Assembly (NCBI GenBank): GCA_002496845.1
Contig: DALQ01000080.1
Span: forward strand, 1-23,828
Direction of reading: 5' to 3'
Length of the DNA stretch: 23,828 nt
From: Euryarchaeota archaeon UBA495
GTDB lineage: Archaea; Thermoplasmatota; Poseidoniia; Poseidoniales; Poseidoniaceae
Position 1 is the first letter of the stretch. The number at the start of each line of letters is the position of its first letter. The position numbers and the translations under genes were made by a program. Below the pieces are notes generated by a model. The model did not search any database, was not told the origin of the DNA, and saw nothing but the letters and a program-made list of their open reading frames with translations. This document shows, piece after piece, positions 14,420 through 22,284 of this stretch.

Positions 14420-15229
14420 ATGTCGAACACCTTCCGCCTCGCCGCCCAAGTGGTGCGGGCTGGGCCGCATCATGAGGTGGACGCCGAGGGGCGCCTTCGT
14501 CCCCGTCGCGGAGGGAAAGGCCCCGGCGTGGTGTACTTGGGAGACGTGGCGACGGCCCTGATCCATGGCCTCCAAGAGGCGGCCACGCTGACCTTGGTCC
14601 GTCCACCGAAATTCGACGAACAACGTTGGGAACTCGAAGTCAAGGCCGGGGACTTGACCGTGCGCATCCACTCTCGTCCGTACTGGGGGTTTGGTTTGGT
14701 CACGAAAGGCTACGTCAACGTGTTGGAATTCTCTGGCCCTGAAGCCCCAAGGGATCGCGTGATTTTCGACTTGGCGGCTGCGCTGGGTCGGCTCCCATGG
14801 GCCTTCTCATGGCCGGCCGCAGCGGACCGCATCCTCCAACGGTTGGAGTTCAACCGCTCCTCGCACGCCGAGGCGTGGAAGAACGCCGTTCAACGCGGCC
14901 GGGACGGATTGCGGGACGACATCTTGACGATGGAGGCACGTCGGGAAACCGTGGCCAAACGGCTCCATGCGTGGTTGGACGATGTCGAGGAGGAACCGAC
15001 CTCAACCCACCGGCAGCACCGCTTGATGGAGGCCGACGAGGATTTGGAGCACGCACGAAAGGCGCTGAAGGAAGACCACGCGCCTGGCGTGGAGCGAGCG
15101 TTGGCTCGTGCCGAAGCGGCGCTCATCGAGGTAGATCCGCTCGATGAGGTCCCCGATGGAGGGCACGTCGAAGGCATCACGCCCGTGTTGACCCTTGAGG
15201 ACGACCTCGACGTGGTCGACCTCACGTGA
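14420..15229 (+). CDS. Conserved-looking hypothetical protein
   Basis: This 269-aa soluble protein belongs to no family I recognise. The first 130 residues look alpha/beta (VVYLGDVATALIHGLQEA, then KAGDLTVRIHSRPYWGFG and YVNVLEF). Residues about 140-240 are strongly helical and charged (ERRETVAKRL-like and HARKALKEDH segments), suggesting a coiled coil or helical bundle. The acidic C-terminus ends DDLDVVDLT. There is no signal peptide or TM helix. The ATG at 14420 is preferred to an in-frame TTG at 14351, whose extra residues look unstructured; neither has a good ribosome-binding site. It is divergent from the HhH gene and 47 nt upstream of Sec61-beta, so the two may be co-transcribed. Confidence 0.7.
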   Translation: MSNTFRLAAQVVRAGPHHEVDAEGRLRPRRGGKGPGVVYLGDVATALIHGLQEAATLTLVRPPKFDEQRWELEVKAGDLTVRIHSRPYWGFGLVTKGYVNVLEFSGPEAPRDRVIFDLAAALGRLPWAFSWPAAADRILQRLEFNRSSHAEAWKNAVQRGRDGLRDDILTMEARRETVAKRLHAWLDDVEEEPTSTHRQHRLMEADEDLEHARKALKEDHAPGVERALARAEAALIEVDPLDEVPDGGHVEGITPVLTLEDDLDVVDLT

Positions 15230-15276
15230 GCCGCGTCGCGTTCATAAGGAGAAGGCGATTCGGAGGGCTGAGCACC

Positions 15277-15465
15277 ATGGCGAAGAAGAACGACGGCGGT
15301 GGCATTCAGCAAGCCGCGGGTCTCATCCGGTACTTCGACGAGGAGTCGGAGCACGCGTGGCGGATCACCAAGTTGCAAGTCTACGCGGCCTGCATCATCC
15401 TGGCCGGTTTCTTCTACATGGTCAACATGGGCGTCGCCCAAGCCATCTGGCGCGCCATTTTCTGA
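15277..15465 (+). CDS. Preprotein translocase subunit Sec61-beta (archaeal SecG)
   Basis: This 62-aa tail-anchored subunit belongs to the SecYE-beta protein-conducting channel. The cytoplasmic part has the typical Gly-rich lead and GLIRYFDEES motif (about 14-23), then WRITKLQV before a single TM helix (about 33-52, VYAACIILAGFFYMVNMGVA). Length and order match archaeal Sec61-beta. The ATG at 15277 is preferred over an in-frame GTG at 15226 because GGAGGG (15262-15267) precedes it and the shorter form matches the family. A TTCATAAGG element at 15241-15249 may be a TATA box. Its stop abuts the stop of the convergent gene at 15466. Confidence 0.86.
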   Translation: MAKKNDGGGIQQAAGLIRYFDEESEHAWRITKLQVYAACIILAGFFYMVNMGVAQAIWRAIF

Positions 15466-15819
15466 TCAGAGGTTCTGAATCAGCACCACGCGGCCGTCGA
15501 CTTCGGCCATCCGCCGTGCAACGTCAAGCGCCGTAGACATGTCGGTGCACCCGCCCAAACTGAGCGGGGCTCCGTCTTGATGAACCACGATTCGATGCCG
15601 GGCAGCGGCCAACGCCATTGGGTCGGCTCGCTCAAACATCCATGAATCGCCTTCGATGCGAATCAACGCTTCAATCGGAGTGGCTGGCCCCATGGCTCGG
15701 CCATGTTCTTGTGTTCGCGCAATCAGGGGCGCAAGGTCCCGTTCAGGCCATCGCTTTGGTGCGGCTTTTGCATTCAATTTCCTTTTTTTGTCTACGCCGC
15801 AGCGAAACGCTCGAGCCAT
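15466..15819 (-). CDS. Hypothetical basic N-terminus protein
   Basis: This 117-aa protein (133 aa if a GTG at 15867 is used) belongs to no family I recognise. It has a basic N-terminal stretch (VDKKRKLNAKAAPKRW) followed by a small alpha/beta-looking domain: PIEALIRIEGDSWMFE, HRIVVHQDGAPLSLGG and ALDVARRMAEVDGRVVLIQ. There is no TM helix or signal peptide. The ATG at 15819 is preferred because a purine-rich GGATGGGA lies upstream and the added residues are low complexity; a TTATGA element near 15880 could be its promoter. It ends immediately next to Sec61-beta in convergent orientation. Coding is supported by the clean frame and placement, not by homology. Confidence 0.6.
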   Translation of the reverse strand: MARAFRCGVDKKRKLNAKAAPKRWPERDLAPLIARTQEHGRAMGPATPIEALIRIEGDSWMFERADPMALAAARHRIVVHQDGAPLSLGGCTDMSTALDVARRMAEVDGRVVLIQNL

Positions 15820-15892
15820 GCCAATCCCATCCGGGTCGTCCGAAGACGCCCCGCGCTTTCCTGCCACTTCAGGTCATAAGCGGCTCGGTCTG

Positions 15893-15917
15893 AAAACGGG
15901 CATTACACGCCCGTTTT
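15893..15917 (-). terminator. Hairpin with U-run at the end of the polytopic membrane protein gene
   Basis: AAAACGGGC, a 7-nt loop, and GCCCGTTTT form a perfect 9-bp stem. The TAA stop of the minus-strand membrane protein (15903-15905) lies in the loop. Read on the minus strand the hairpin ends in four T residues. It resembles a factor-independent terminator or a 3'-end stabilising hairpin, and the next minus gene begins within 75 nt. Confidence 0.45.
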
Positions 15918-16925
15918 GGACCCCTTCGGCCACCACCGAAGGATGGCCCAAGCCAGCCATGCGCCTGCGCACATGGCGGACGCGACAAGGGTGACGGCCG
16001 GCATGATGACGATCAACAACAGGGGAGCGATGCTCCACGCCCTCCGCCCCATGGTCCACGTCGCCTGAGATTGTGCATCCAATCCAAGGCGAAGGGAAAA
16101 CAAGGCCACGATGCCTGCAACAGCGACGACCGTAACAATCCTCACCACCGTACCCGTCACGGCCCATCCACCGTATCCTCCGAAACGAGGAAGCAGTATC
16201 GCGAGAAGCACGACGGAACACAGCAAGCTGAGGCTCAACCATGCTCCAAGACCCTGAGGCGCGGCCATGCTTGGACGGGGAAAGGGGCGTGGCGCCAACG
16301 CCAACGCCGCCGAAGCGGCGAGCAAGCCCGGACCCCGCTCGGCCTGAGCCGCAGGATCGACGAGAAGCATCGGAAGGAAGGTTGCCAGTGCAATCAGCCC
16401 CCCAAGCGCTGCAAGGGGCATCGACAGATTGGGTTGCCATCCGACCCATGAGGCACCGAGAAGCAGCACAAAGATCAGCAGCAAGGCGTCGTTGAGGCTG
16501 GCTTCAACCGTCGGGACAAGGGGTGCTGAAGCAGCGACCTCAACACCGCCTTCAAGCCCCAGCATGGCGATGAAGGCAAGAGGAAGCACGACTTCTGCTC
16601 GCCCCCACCCGGCGTCCTCGTCACGTTGGAGGGCTGCCCACCACAACGGAACGGCCATGCCCATGAGCACCAGGCCGTCGCCCGAAACGATGGCTGCAAG
16701 CCGTTCCAGCACGGTCGCGTCGGACCCCAAGCGAGCAGCAAAGTGAGGCCAAGCAGATGGATTCGCGGCACCGATGAACCGGGCGCACATCGCCCACGTC
16801 CAGCCCACCACGGGCAGCCATCTGCGCACCTGCTCCATGCTTGCGTTGGCCAACGGCCGAGGCCATGCCCATGGAAGGAGACCAAGCACGAGCAGGAGGA
16901 GGGCGATTTGTGGCGTGCCCTCCAT
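15903..16925 (-). CDS. Polytopic membrane protein of unknown function
   Basis: This 340-aa integral membrane protein has about eight or nine hydrophobic helices. They begin with TPQIALLLLVLGLLPWAW at the N-terminus; others include LVLMGMAVPLWWAAL, VVLPLAFIAMLGLEGG, ALLLIFVLLLGASWVGW, PLAALGGLIALATFLPMLLV, LCSVVLLAILLP, VVRIVTVVAVAGIVALFS and two near the C-terminus. Loops are short. The basic tail is RWWPKGSKTGV. A distant likeness to respiratory complex subunits was considered, but no diagnostic motif is seen, so no function is given. The ATG at 16925 avoids overlap with the divergent methyltransferase gene; the longer frame to 17060 adds a proline-rich non-membrane stretch that looks non-coding. 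Confidence 0.72.
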   Translation of the reverse strand: MEGTPQIALLLLVLGLLPWAWPRPLANASMEQVRRWLPVVGWTWAMCARFIGAANPSAWPHFAARLGSDATVLERLAAIVSGDGLVLMGMAVPLWWAALQRDEDAGWGRAEVVLPLAFIAMLGLEGGVEVAASAPLVPTVEASLNDALLLIFVLLLGASWVGWQPNLSMPLAALGGLIALATFLPMLLVDPAAQAERGPGLLAASAALALAPRPFPRPSMAAPQGLGAWLSLSLLCSVVLLAILLPRFGGYGGWAVTGTVVRIVTVVAVAGIVALFSLRLGLDAQSQATWTMGRRAWSIAPLLLIVIMPAVTLVASAMCAGAWLAWAILRWWPKGSKTGV

Positions 16926-17011
16926 GAGCACCACGGTGCAGGTGAGGGCCTTCAAACAGACGATGGAAGGGAAGGCTTGAACCCGAATGCTCGGAGGCGG
17001 GAACGGTTGCG

Positions 17012-18682
17012 ATGGTCTGGAGGGAGGAGACCACGAGGGAGGAATTGGCATCCACGCCACTCACCCGTCTGGCCGAATCGCTTGGTGCCGTGCCAGAGGC
17101 ATGGTTGAACGTGGTTGAACAACCGCTCCCCGAAACCCTCAGGGTCACGCCGGGCCGACCGGATGAGGCATGGACCGTGGCCCAAATCGAATCCATTGGT
17201 GGCCAGCGGATGTCTTGGATGAGCCTTCACCAAGCCTTCACCATGCCCTTCCCGCGTGGCCATGCGGAAGGAGATGCGCGAGCCCTGCTCTCTTACCTCC
17301 ACCAGTCGGGAAGGATCACCCGCCAAGAGGCTGCATCGATGCTGCCGGTCGAGGTGCTGCCGATGGACGGCGTGGACGTCGTCGTGGACTTGTGCGCTGC
17401 ACCGGGTTCGAAAACGACCCAGCTGGCAGAAACACACCCTGCGGCCACGGTCATTGCGAACGAGCCGGTCTCAGGCCGCGTCAACACCTTGGTGTCCAAC
17501 CGTGGACGTGTCTCGCTCGACAACGTGCTGGTCGTTCAGCACGATGGGCGCCATTTTCCTCGCGTCCCTGCACCCGGCGTGGACGCCGTGATCGCCGACC
17601 TCCCATGCACAGGTTCTGCAACGATGCGCAAGAACCGCGAGGTGTGGTGGGCCTGGCGTCCGTCTGCGGGACGTGAATTGCATCACCTGCAGGTCGGCAT
17701 CGCTCGACGCGCCGCCAGTTTGGTTCGCCCCGGTGGACATGTCGTGGTTTCGACGTGTTCGCTTGACCCGGTGGAGAACGAGGCGGTTGTCGCTGAAATC
17801 CTGCGTGTCTGCCCGTGGATGGAAGCAGTGGCCATCCCCGACGAGCGTCTGCAAGGTTTGCAACTTCGCGAGGGCTTGACCAGTTGGAACCTGCTTGACG
17901 ATGATGGTTCTCTGATGGAGAAGGACACGGTCGACGCCTGCTACGCGCCTCCTGCGGAGGAAGACCTGCAACGCGCCCTTCGGTTGACGCGACGCCTCCA
18001 CCCGGAAGACAACAACACCGGCGGGTTCTACGTCGCCCTTCTGCGCCACTGCCCCGAGGCGACCCCGGAGGGCGTGGCCAGGACCTTGGTGCCCAAGCGC
18101 CCCGGACAGACCCCCTACCTTCGCGACCTTCCGGGTCCAAGCCGACATGACGTCCACGGCGTGGAAGCATCGGTGTCCGGCCCGCTGATCGAGCACCATC
18201 GCTTGAGCGCCGATTTGGCGTGGTGGCGACGCGGAAAACGACTTGCTGTGTCTCCACAAAGCATGCATGACCGGTTGTGGGCGCCAGAAACTCCCGACGG
18301 CCGTGGAGGGCGTTTCCCTGGAGGCTCTTTCCATCCGCTCCGCGCCATCCATGTCGGGCTTCCCGTCTTTGCCGAAAATCGAGGCATGTGGCGGGTTCGC
18401 CAGGAAGGAATTCCCGTCCTTGAGCGGCATGGTGCACCGGCTTCGATCAGCGTCGAACCGTCCCTCGTGGACCGCCTCCTCTCGGGCGACGCGCTCGACG
18501 TCGATGACCTCCCGGACGGTGTTGAACGGGGGTCGGTCCTTCTGCACGTGGACCATGCCACAGGCCCCACCACGGTTCCCGTGTGGGTGCAAGCCAAGGT
18601 CACCCTCATGCTCGACGACGTTGAGCGACGCATGCTCGCTCTGCGTCTCTTTGACCGTTCCCTGACGGAGGAAGAGGAGTGA
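17012..18682 (+). CDS. NSUN2/Trm4-like RNA cytosine-C5 methyltransferase
   Basis: This 556-aa SAM-dependent enzyme makes m5C in tRNA or rRNA. SAM motif I is DLCAAPGSKTTQ (126-137). Motif IV is ADLPCTGSATMRKN with C199. Motif VI is VVSTCSLDPVENEAVV with C249, the usual catalytic cysteine. The block NNTGGFYVALL marks the end of the catalytic domain. The TMRKN and the Leu-rich HHLQVGIARRAA parts are especially like Trm4/NSUN2 rather than bacterial RsmB. The C-terminal part (about 355-556) corresponds to the extra region seen in Trm4-type proteins, possibly PUA-like. The ATG at 17012 has GGAGG 14 nt upstream. The stop overlaps the next gene by 4 nt (GTGA). The RNA target (tRNA positions 48-50 are typical) is inferred from family only. 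Confidence 0.9.
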   Translation: MVWREETTREELASTPLTRLAESLGAVPEAWLNVVEQPLPETLRVTPGRPDEAWTVAQIESIGGQRMSWMSLHQAFTMPFPRGHAEGDARALLSYLHQSGRITRQEAASMLPVEVLPMDGVDVVVDLCAAPGSKTTQLAETHPAATVIANEPVSGRVNTLVSNRGRVSLDNVLVVQHDGRHFPRVPAPGVDAVIADLPCTGSATMRKNREVWWAWRPSAGRELHHLQVGIARRAASLVRPGGHVVVSTCSLDPVENEAVVAEILRVCPWMEAVAIPDERLQGLQLREGLTSWNLLDDDGSLMEKDTVDACYAPPAEEDLQRALRLTRRLHPEDNNTGGFYVALLRHCPEATPEGVARTLVPKRPGQTPYLRDLPGPSRHDVHGVEASVSGPLIEHHRLSADLAWWRRGKRLAVSPQSMHDRLWAPETPDGRGGRFPGGSFHPLRAIHVGLPVFAENRGMWRVRQEGIPVLERHGAPASISVEPSLVDRLLSGDALDVDDLPDGVERGSVLLHVDHATGPTTVPVWVQAKVTLMLDDVERRMLALRLFDRSLTEEEE

Positions 18683-19821
18683 AGCGCTCACGTTTGCTGC
18701 TTCTGGCGATGTTTGGGGTCCTTCTCGCCGCCCCGTTTGCGGCCGCCCTCGAGGTTCCGATCAACACGGAACACGACCCCCCTGTGGTGGAATGGTTTCA
18801 CGGAGAAGGAAGCGAAGATGCCCTCGAGCGGCTTGAACAGGAAGCGGCCGAGGGTCGAATCCGGCTTTTGCACTGGCGCCTCGATGCCGAGGAGGTCGGT
18901 TCGAACTTCCCTGACGACGATGCACGCCTTCGTGCCGATACCCTCGGGGTTGCATCCGGACCGGCCGTCGCCGTGAACGGTGTGGTCCTGTCCGACCTCG
19001 AAGAGGACACGTTGGATACCGCATTGGACGGTCATGCCTCACGCGAGGTGCTATCGTTCTCAGGAACCGTTGGTGTCCTCGAAGCAGACGGCGATTTGGC
19101 GGTCTTGATTCGAGGAACGGTGACCCCGCAGGAAAACCTCAGCGAGCACGTCATCGTGCTGGTCACCCTGACCGAAGACGGCGCACTGGACCGGCATGGT
19201 CGAACCGCGACCCATCTGGTCCGAGACATGCGCCCAGAAGTTGCCTTCGGGCGTGAGGCCGGGAATGCGTCAGACGTGCTTTGGACCATGACGCCAGATC
19301 ATCTCGAGGCGGCAGGCGTCGACCTCTCAGGCCATGGCATGGGCTATCACCTCAGCCTGATTGTCGTCGAACACGGCGTCGTCCTTCAATCTCACACGCA
19401 GACCTTGCCCAACCCGACGACCAACATGGACCGAAGCGCGGCCCTGATTGTGCTGCCGTTGACCAGCGTGGTGGTCGTGGTGCTCGTCCTCATCTTGCGC
19501 GGTGAAATGAAGACCGATCAAGCCCTTCCCGCGATTGGAGCCGTCCCTTGGGACGGACAAGGAAAGGTGCAGGTGATGGTGCAAGCCGGCACCTCGCCGT
19601 GCACCGTGACGGGCATCGAAGCCGAACCGCCGTGGAAGGTCGCCGGACGCAGCCTTCATCGTGACGTCGCACAAGGTGAGCTGGACGTGATCGAAGTCCG
19701 CCCAAGCCGTGGTGGCGACGCTCCGTTGCGCCTGCGGTTGTCCATCGAGGTGGAAGGAGAAGGCGGTTGGGTTCAGAGCTTGGACGTTGAGCGCACCTCC
19801 GAGGTGTCGAAGCGTTCATGA
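18679..19821 (+). CDS. Membrane-anchored protein with thioredoxin-fold-like N-terminus
   Basis: This 380-aa protein has a signal peptide (1-23, RSRLLLLAMFGVLLAAPFAAA), a predicted external region to about 250, one TM helix (about 253-274, SAALIVLPLTSVVVVVLVLILR) and a cytoplasmic C-terminal domain of about 100 residues. Residues 33-118 follow a thioredoxin-like pattern: PPVVEWFHGEGSEDALERLE, a second strand at LLHWRLDAEE, and SGPAVAVNGV with the family's cis-proline position P95. The active-site CXXC is missing, so it is not expected to act as a disulphide oxidoreductase. The C-terminal cytoplasmic part is beta-rich with no recognised family. It starts with GTG and is coupled by overlap to the methyltransferase upstream and the Lrp gene downstream. 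Confidence 0.72.
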   Translation: MKRSRLLLLAMFGVLLAAPFAAALEVPINTEHDPPVVEWFHGEGSEDALERLEQEAAEGRIRLLHWRLDAEEVGSNFPDDDARLRADTLGVASGPAVAVNGVVLSDLEEDTLDTALDGHASREVLSFSGTVGVLEADGDLAVLIRGTVTPQENLSEHVIVLVTLTEDGALDRHGRTATHLVRDMRPEVAFGREAGNASDVLWTMTPDHLEAAGVDLSGHGMGYHLSLIVVEHGVVLQSHTQTLPNPTTNMDRSAALIVLPLTSVVVVVLVLILRGEMKTDQALPAIGAVPWDGQGKVQVMVQAGTSPCTVTGIEAEPPWKVAGRSLHRDVAQGELDVIEVRPSRGGDAPLRLRLSIEVEGEGGWVQSLDVERTSEVSKRS

Positions 19822-20324
19822 TGGCCCCCGCACGAGCGAGGCTGATGCACGACCTCGACGCCACGGACCGGGCCATCCTCGGCGCGTTGCTCGAGGACGC
19901 ACGCTACAGCCAACGCGAGATCGCCAAGCGCGTCGGTGTGGCTCAAGGCACGGTGACCAATCGGCTGCGTAGGATGGAAGACGCGGGCATCATCATCGGC
20001 CACCAAGTTCGCTTGGACGCTGAACGGCTCGGATGGGAGATGACCGTCATCGCAGGACTGCGCATCGCCAAGGGGAACATGATGGAGGTGCAGCGCGCCA
20101 TCGCAAAGGACCCACGTGTGTTTGCCGTGTACGACGTCACCGGAGATTACGATTCCATGGTGCTGGCCCGGGTGAAAAACAGGGCTGATTTGGACGACCT
20201 TACCAAAACCGTCCTCACCAGCGACCACGTGACGCGGTCCTACACCCACGTGGTGCTGAACACCGTCAAAGAAGAGGGGGTCGCACTACCGCCCTTCGAC
20301 CCCGAGGACCTCGATCAAGCCTGA
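19818..20324 (+). CDS. Lrp/AsnC family transcriptional regulator
   Basis: This is a 168-aa DNA-binding regulator. It has an N-terminal winged helix-turn-helix (LDATDRAILGALLEDARYSQ, then REIAKRVGVAQGTVTNRLRRMEDAGII) and a C-terminal RAM domain for ligand sensing and oligomerisation (VIAGLRIAKGNMMEVQRAI, then VFAVYDVTGDYDSMVLARV and the final HVVLNTVKEE). The domain order and length are standard for Lrp/AsnC. ATGs at 19818, 19821 and 19845 are possible; the last matches the usual family start. It overlaps the upstream gene by 4 nt, so it is read together with the methyltransferase and the thioredoxin-like gene. Its last 39 bp overlap the convergent Toprim gene. The effector is likely an amino acid, unproven. 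Confidence 0.92.
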   Translation: MMAPARARLMHDLDATDRAILGALLEDARYSQREIAKRVGVAQGTVTNRLRRMEDAGIIIGHQVRLDAERLGWEMTVIAGLRIAKGNMMEVQRAIAKDPRVFAVYDVTGDYDSMVLARVKNRADLDDLTKTVLTSDHVTRSYTHVVLNTVKEEGVALPPFDPEDLDQA

Positions 20325-20753
20325 AAGGCCCTCCACGGTACGGGTTTCGGGCTTTAGGCACCGCATCAGCACGCGACGAACGTCCTCGTCGATCTTGACG
20401 TCAAACGCCTCCAGACGGCGGCGGAACGTGGTCTGGAGCCGCCCCCCGGTGCGGTCCCAATCCATCAAGACGTGGATGGCAGGGCCGCCGTCCGCGCCTC
20501 GTGTGCCGTAGGTTTCCACCAAGTGCGCCACGCGCCGGGCCAAGTCCCATCCGCGGTTCACCACTTCAACGGGGCCCGTGATGCCCAAGGAACGAAGCGC
20601 GGCCACGTCCCTCGGACCTTCCACCAAAATTGGGCGTGCGGTCATCGCTTGGTCCTCCCTCAAATCAGCCAAGGCCTCACGGGCCTCCTCGTGCCGAGGA
20701 TGAAGAGGGACGCGTGGAGCACGCATGCACGCCGACATGCGCAGCGTGGTCAT
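20286..20753 (-). CDS. Toprim-domain protein (small primase-like/UPF0292 type)
   Basis: This is a 155-aa protein with a single Toprim domain: PILVEGPRDVAALRSLGI contains the conserved glutamate (E45), and HVLMDWDRTGGRL contains the paired aspartates (D97 and D99) that bind Mg2+. Stand-alone archaeal Toprim proteins of this size are annotated as small primase-like proteins and may act in RNA or DNA processing; no reaction is established here. The N-terminal helix region (about 20-37) is charged. The ATG at 20753 shares a base with the stop of the DUF167 gene (TGATG), implying coupling. Its C-terminal 39 bp overlap the end of the Lrp gene. The Toprim call is firm, the role is not. Confidence 0.82.
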   Translation of the reverse strand: MTTLRMSACMRAPRVPLHPRHEEAREALADLREDQAMTARPILVEGPRDVAALRSLGITGPVEVVNRGWDLARRVAHLVETYGTRGADGGPAIHVLMDWDRTGGRLQTTFRRRLEAFDVKIDEDVRRVLMRCLKPETRTVEGLSGLIEVLGVEGR

Positions 20754-21121
20754 CAAGCATGTGCGTCGTCCGTGGTGTCGCGAGGGAGATGGGCGCTCAA
20801 CCCTGCCAGCACCGCGTCAATGCCCATGCCCTCCACGCGGACGCGCTTTAGGCGTGAAGTGTGACCTTCCACAATCGTGACGTCGCCGGCCAAGCAACCC
20901 AGCCAAGCCGCCAATTGGGCGCACAACGCACGGTTGGCTTGACCTGCCTGCGCCCGTGCCGTCAATCGAACCACAACCCGCTGCCGCCATGGATCCACGT
21001 CGCCCAACGAGGCCTGAGCGGCACCGGGTTGAACCTGCAGGGCGATGAGAACGGCCCCGTCCAAGGTCGCCTGCAACGCGTCCTCCAAGACCATGCCTCG
21101 GCGTGGGGTTGTGAAGCGCAT
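20753..21121 (-). CDS. DUF167 (YggU/UPF0235) family protein
   Basis: This is a 122-aa protein of the DUF167 family. The family pattern is clear: VQPGAAQASLG near the start of the domain, VVVRLTARAQAGQANRALCAQLAAWLG with the conserved Gly-x-Ala-Asn, and GDVTIVEGHTSRLKRVRVEG at the end. Members are small alpha/beta proteins of unknown biochemical role. The ATG at 21121 is chosen because the frame further upstream (to 21283) would run into the cox promoter region, and an AT-rich AAAATTTT element near 21143-21150 fits a promoter for a short leader. An ATG at 21094 is the alternative. It is coupled to the Toprim gene and divergent from the cytochrome oxidase operon. Confidence 0.83.
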   Translation of the reverse strand: MRFTTPRRGMVLEDALQATLDGAVLIALQVQPGAAQASLGDVDPWRQRVVVRLTARAQAGQANRALCAQLAAWLGCLAGDVTIVEGHTSRLKRVRVEGMGIDAVLAGLSAHLPRDTTDDAHA

Positions 21122-21264
21122 CAACCGTCCGATGATTGGACCAAAATTTTCTGAAAACCGGGAGGCCGGAAGGATGGTGTTCAAATCGAGGTCGAAAGGC
21201 TCGCATTCCCACATCCAACAACGCTTAAGGAAGGCCCTCCCGAGGCCGGGAACGAGGGCGTCCA
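21122..21264. promoter_or_regulatory. Divergent intergenic region between DUF167 and the cox operon
   Basis: This 143-bp gap should hold promoters in both directions. CAAAATTTTC around 21142-21151 is the most AT-rich point and is suitably placed about 25 nt before the DUF167 ATG. On the plus strand GCTTAAGG (21223-21230) is a weak TATA candidate about 38 nt before coxB, followed by a GAGGG at 21254-21258 as ribosome-binding site. No operator palindrome was found. Confidence 0.4.
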
Positions 21265-22284
21265 ATGGCTGCTCAAGACACACTGTTTTCGGTGCTCTAC
21301 GACAAGTTCCTGTTTTGGGCCATTATCGTGGGTGTGCTCACCTTTGGGTGGATGTTCCTTTTCATGGCGCGTTTCCGCGCAGGGGTCGCGGAAGACGAGT
21401 CGAAAAGCCTCTGGAAGATCACGCCTGGTACCTTCCCGCTTGAGAGCAGCAACCACGACGCGGACCGGAAATTGGAGATCGCGTTCTACGTCATCCCGAC
21501 CATTCTGGTGGCGTGGTTGACCTTCCTTGCCACCGCGTCCACGGCCGACGTCTGGGGCAGCATCCCCGAGGACGACCACCGATTCGACATCACCGTGAAC
21601 GGCTACCAGTGGTACTGGGAGTTCGTGTACGAAGACCCGCTGACGTGGGAAGACGAGCACACCGGCATGGACGTTGAAGTTCGCCTCGGTGAAGGTGACG
21701 TGATCCTCCACGCCATGGGCTTGAACCCCCACACCGCCGTGGTCAGCATGGACGGGATGAAGACCGAGCATGCCTTCAACGGCAGCGACATGATCACCGT
21801 GGACGAGTTCTTCTTCGATGCGGGCCTCCACTACAAGGTCGAAATCCTCGATGAGGAAAGCGTGGTGCTCCACACCTGGGAACACATTCCTGTGGGCCAC
21901 ATCTTCCGCACTCCGGTTGAACCCCTCATCATCCCCTGCTCGACCATCGACTCCGCCGACGACACCTCGGACATGCCCGAGGACGGCGTGGTGTTCACCA
22001 TGCACTCCCGCCCTATTGACGACAGCGACCCACGTTACGTTGGCGTTCAGCACTCCTTCTGGCTCCCAGAGTTCGGCGTCAAGGAAGACTTGGTCCCCGG
22101 ACTTGAGCAGGGCACGACGATGTACGTCTTCCCCGACGATGCGGGCACCTTCCCCATCCGTTGCGCAGAGTACTGCGGCCTGCAGCACTCCCAAATGGTC
22201 GGTGAAGTCAAGGTCGTCGCAGAAGAAGGCAAGACGTGCGATGAGGACGTTGGCATCAAGAAGACCGACGGAGGTGAGGCCTGA
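21265..22284 (+). CDS. coxB: Cytochrome c oxidase subunit II (CuA type), with enlarged middle region
   Basis: This 339-aa subunit takes electrons from a soluble donor through a dinuclear CuA centre and passes them to subunit I. Two TM helices lie at about 12-34 and 72-94. The aromatic electron-entry motif is GYQWYWEF (113-120). CuA ligands are H263 in VQHSFWLPEF, and C300, C304, H308 and M311 in CAEYCGLQHSQM, so the site is complete. From W116 to H263 is about 147 residues, much longer than the roughly 57 in bovine subunit II, so an insertion of about 90 residues is present. The N-terminus lacks a clear signal peptide. GAGGG lies 6 nt upstream of the ATG at 21265. The stop overlaps the subunit I start (TGATG). 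Confidence 0.93.
   Translation: MAAQDTLFSVLYDKFLFWAIIVGVLTFGWMFLFMARFRAGVAEDESKSLWKITPGTFPLESSNHDADRKLEIAFYVIPTILVAWLTFLATASTADVWGSIPEDDHRFDITVNGYQWYWEFVYEDPLTWEDEHTGMDVEVRLGEGDVILHAMGLNPHTAVVSMDGMKTEHAFNGSDMITVDEFFFDAGLHYKVEILDEESVVLHTWEHIPVGHIFRTPVEPLIIPCSTIDSADDTSDMPEDGVVFTMHSRPIDDSDPRYVGVQHSFWLPEFGVKEDLVPGLEQGTTMYVFPDDAGTFPIRCAEYCGLQHSQMVGEVKVVAEEGKTCDEDVGIKKTDGGEA

Noticed and set aside
17471..18691. Long minus-strand open frame (about 406 codons)
   Set aside because: It lies wholly antisense to the NSUN2-like methyltransferase, whose motifs are unmistakable. The antisense product is His/Arg-rich low-quality sequence with no domain. Long antisense frames are common in GC-rich DNA.
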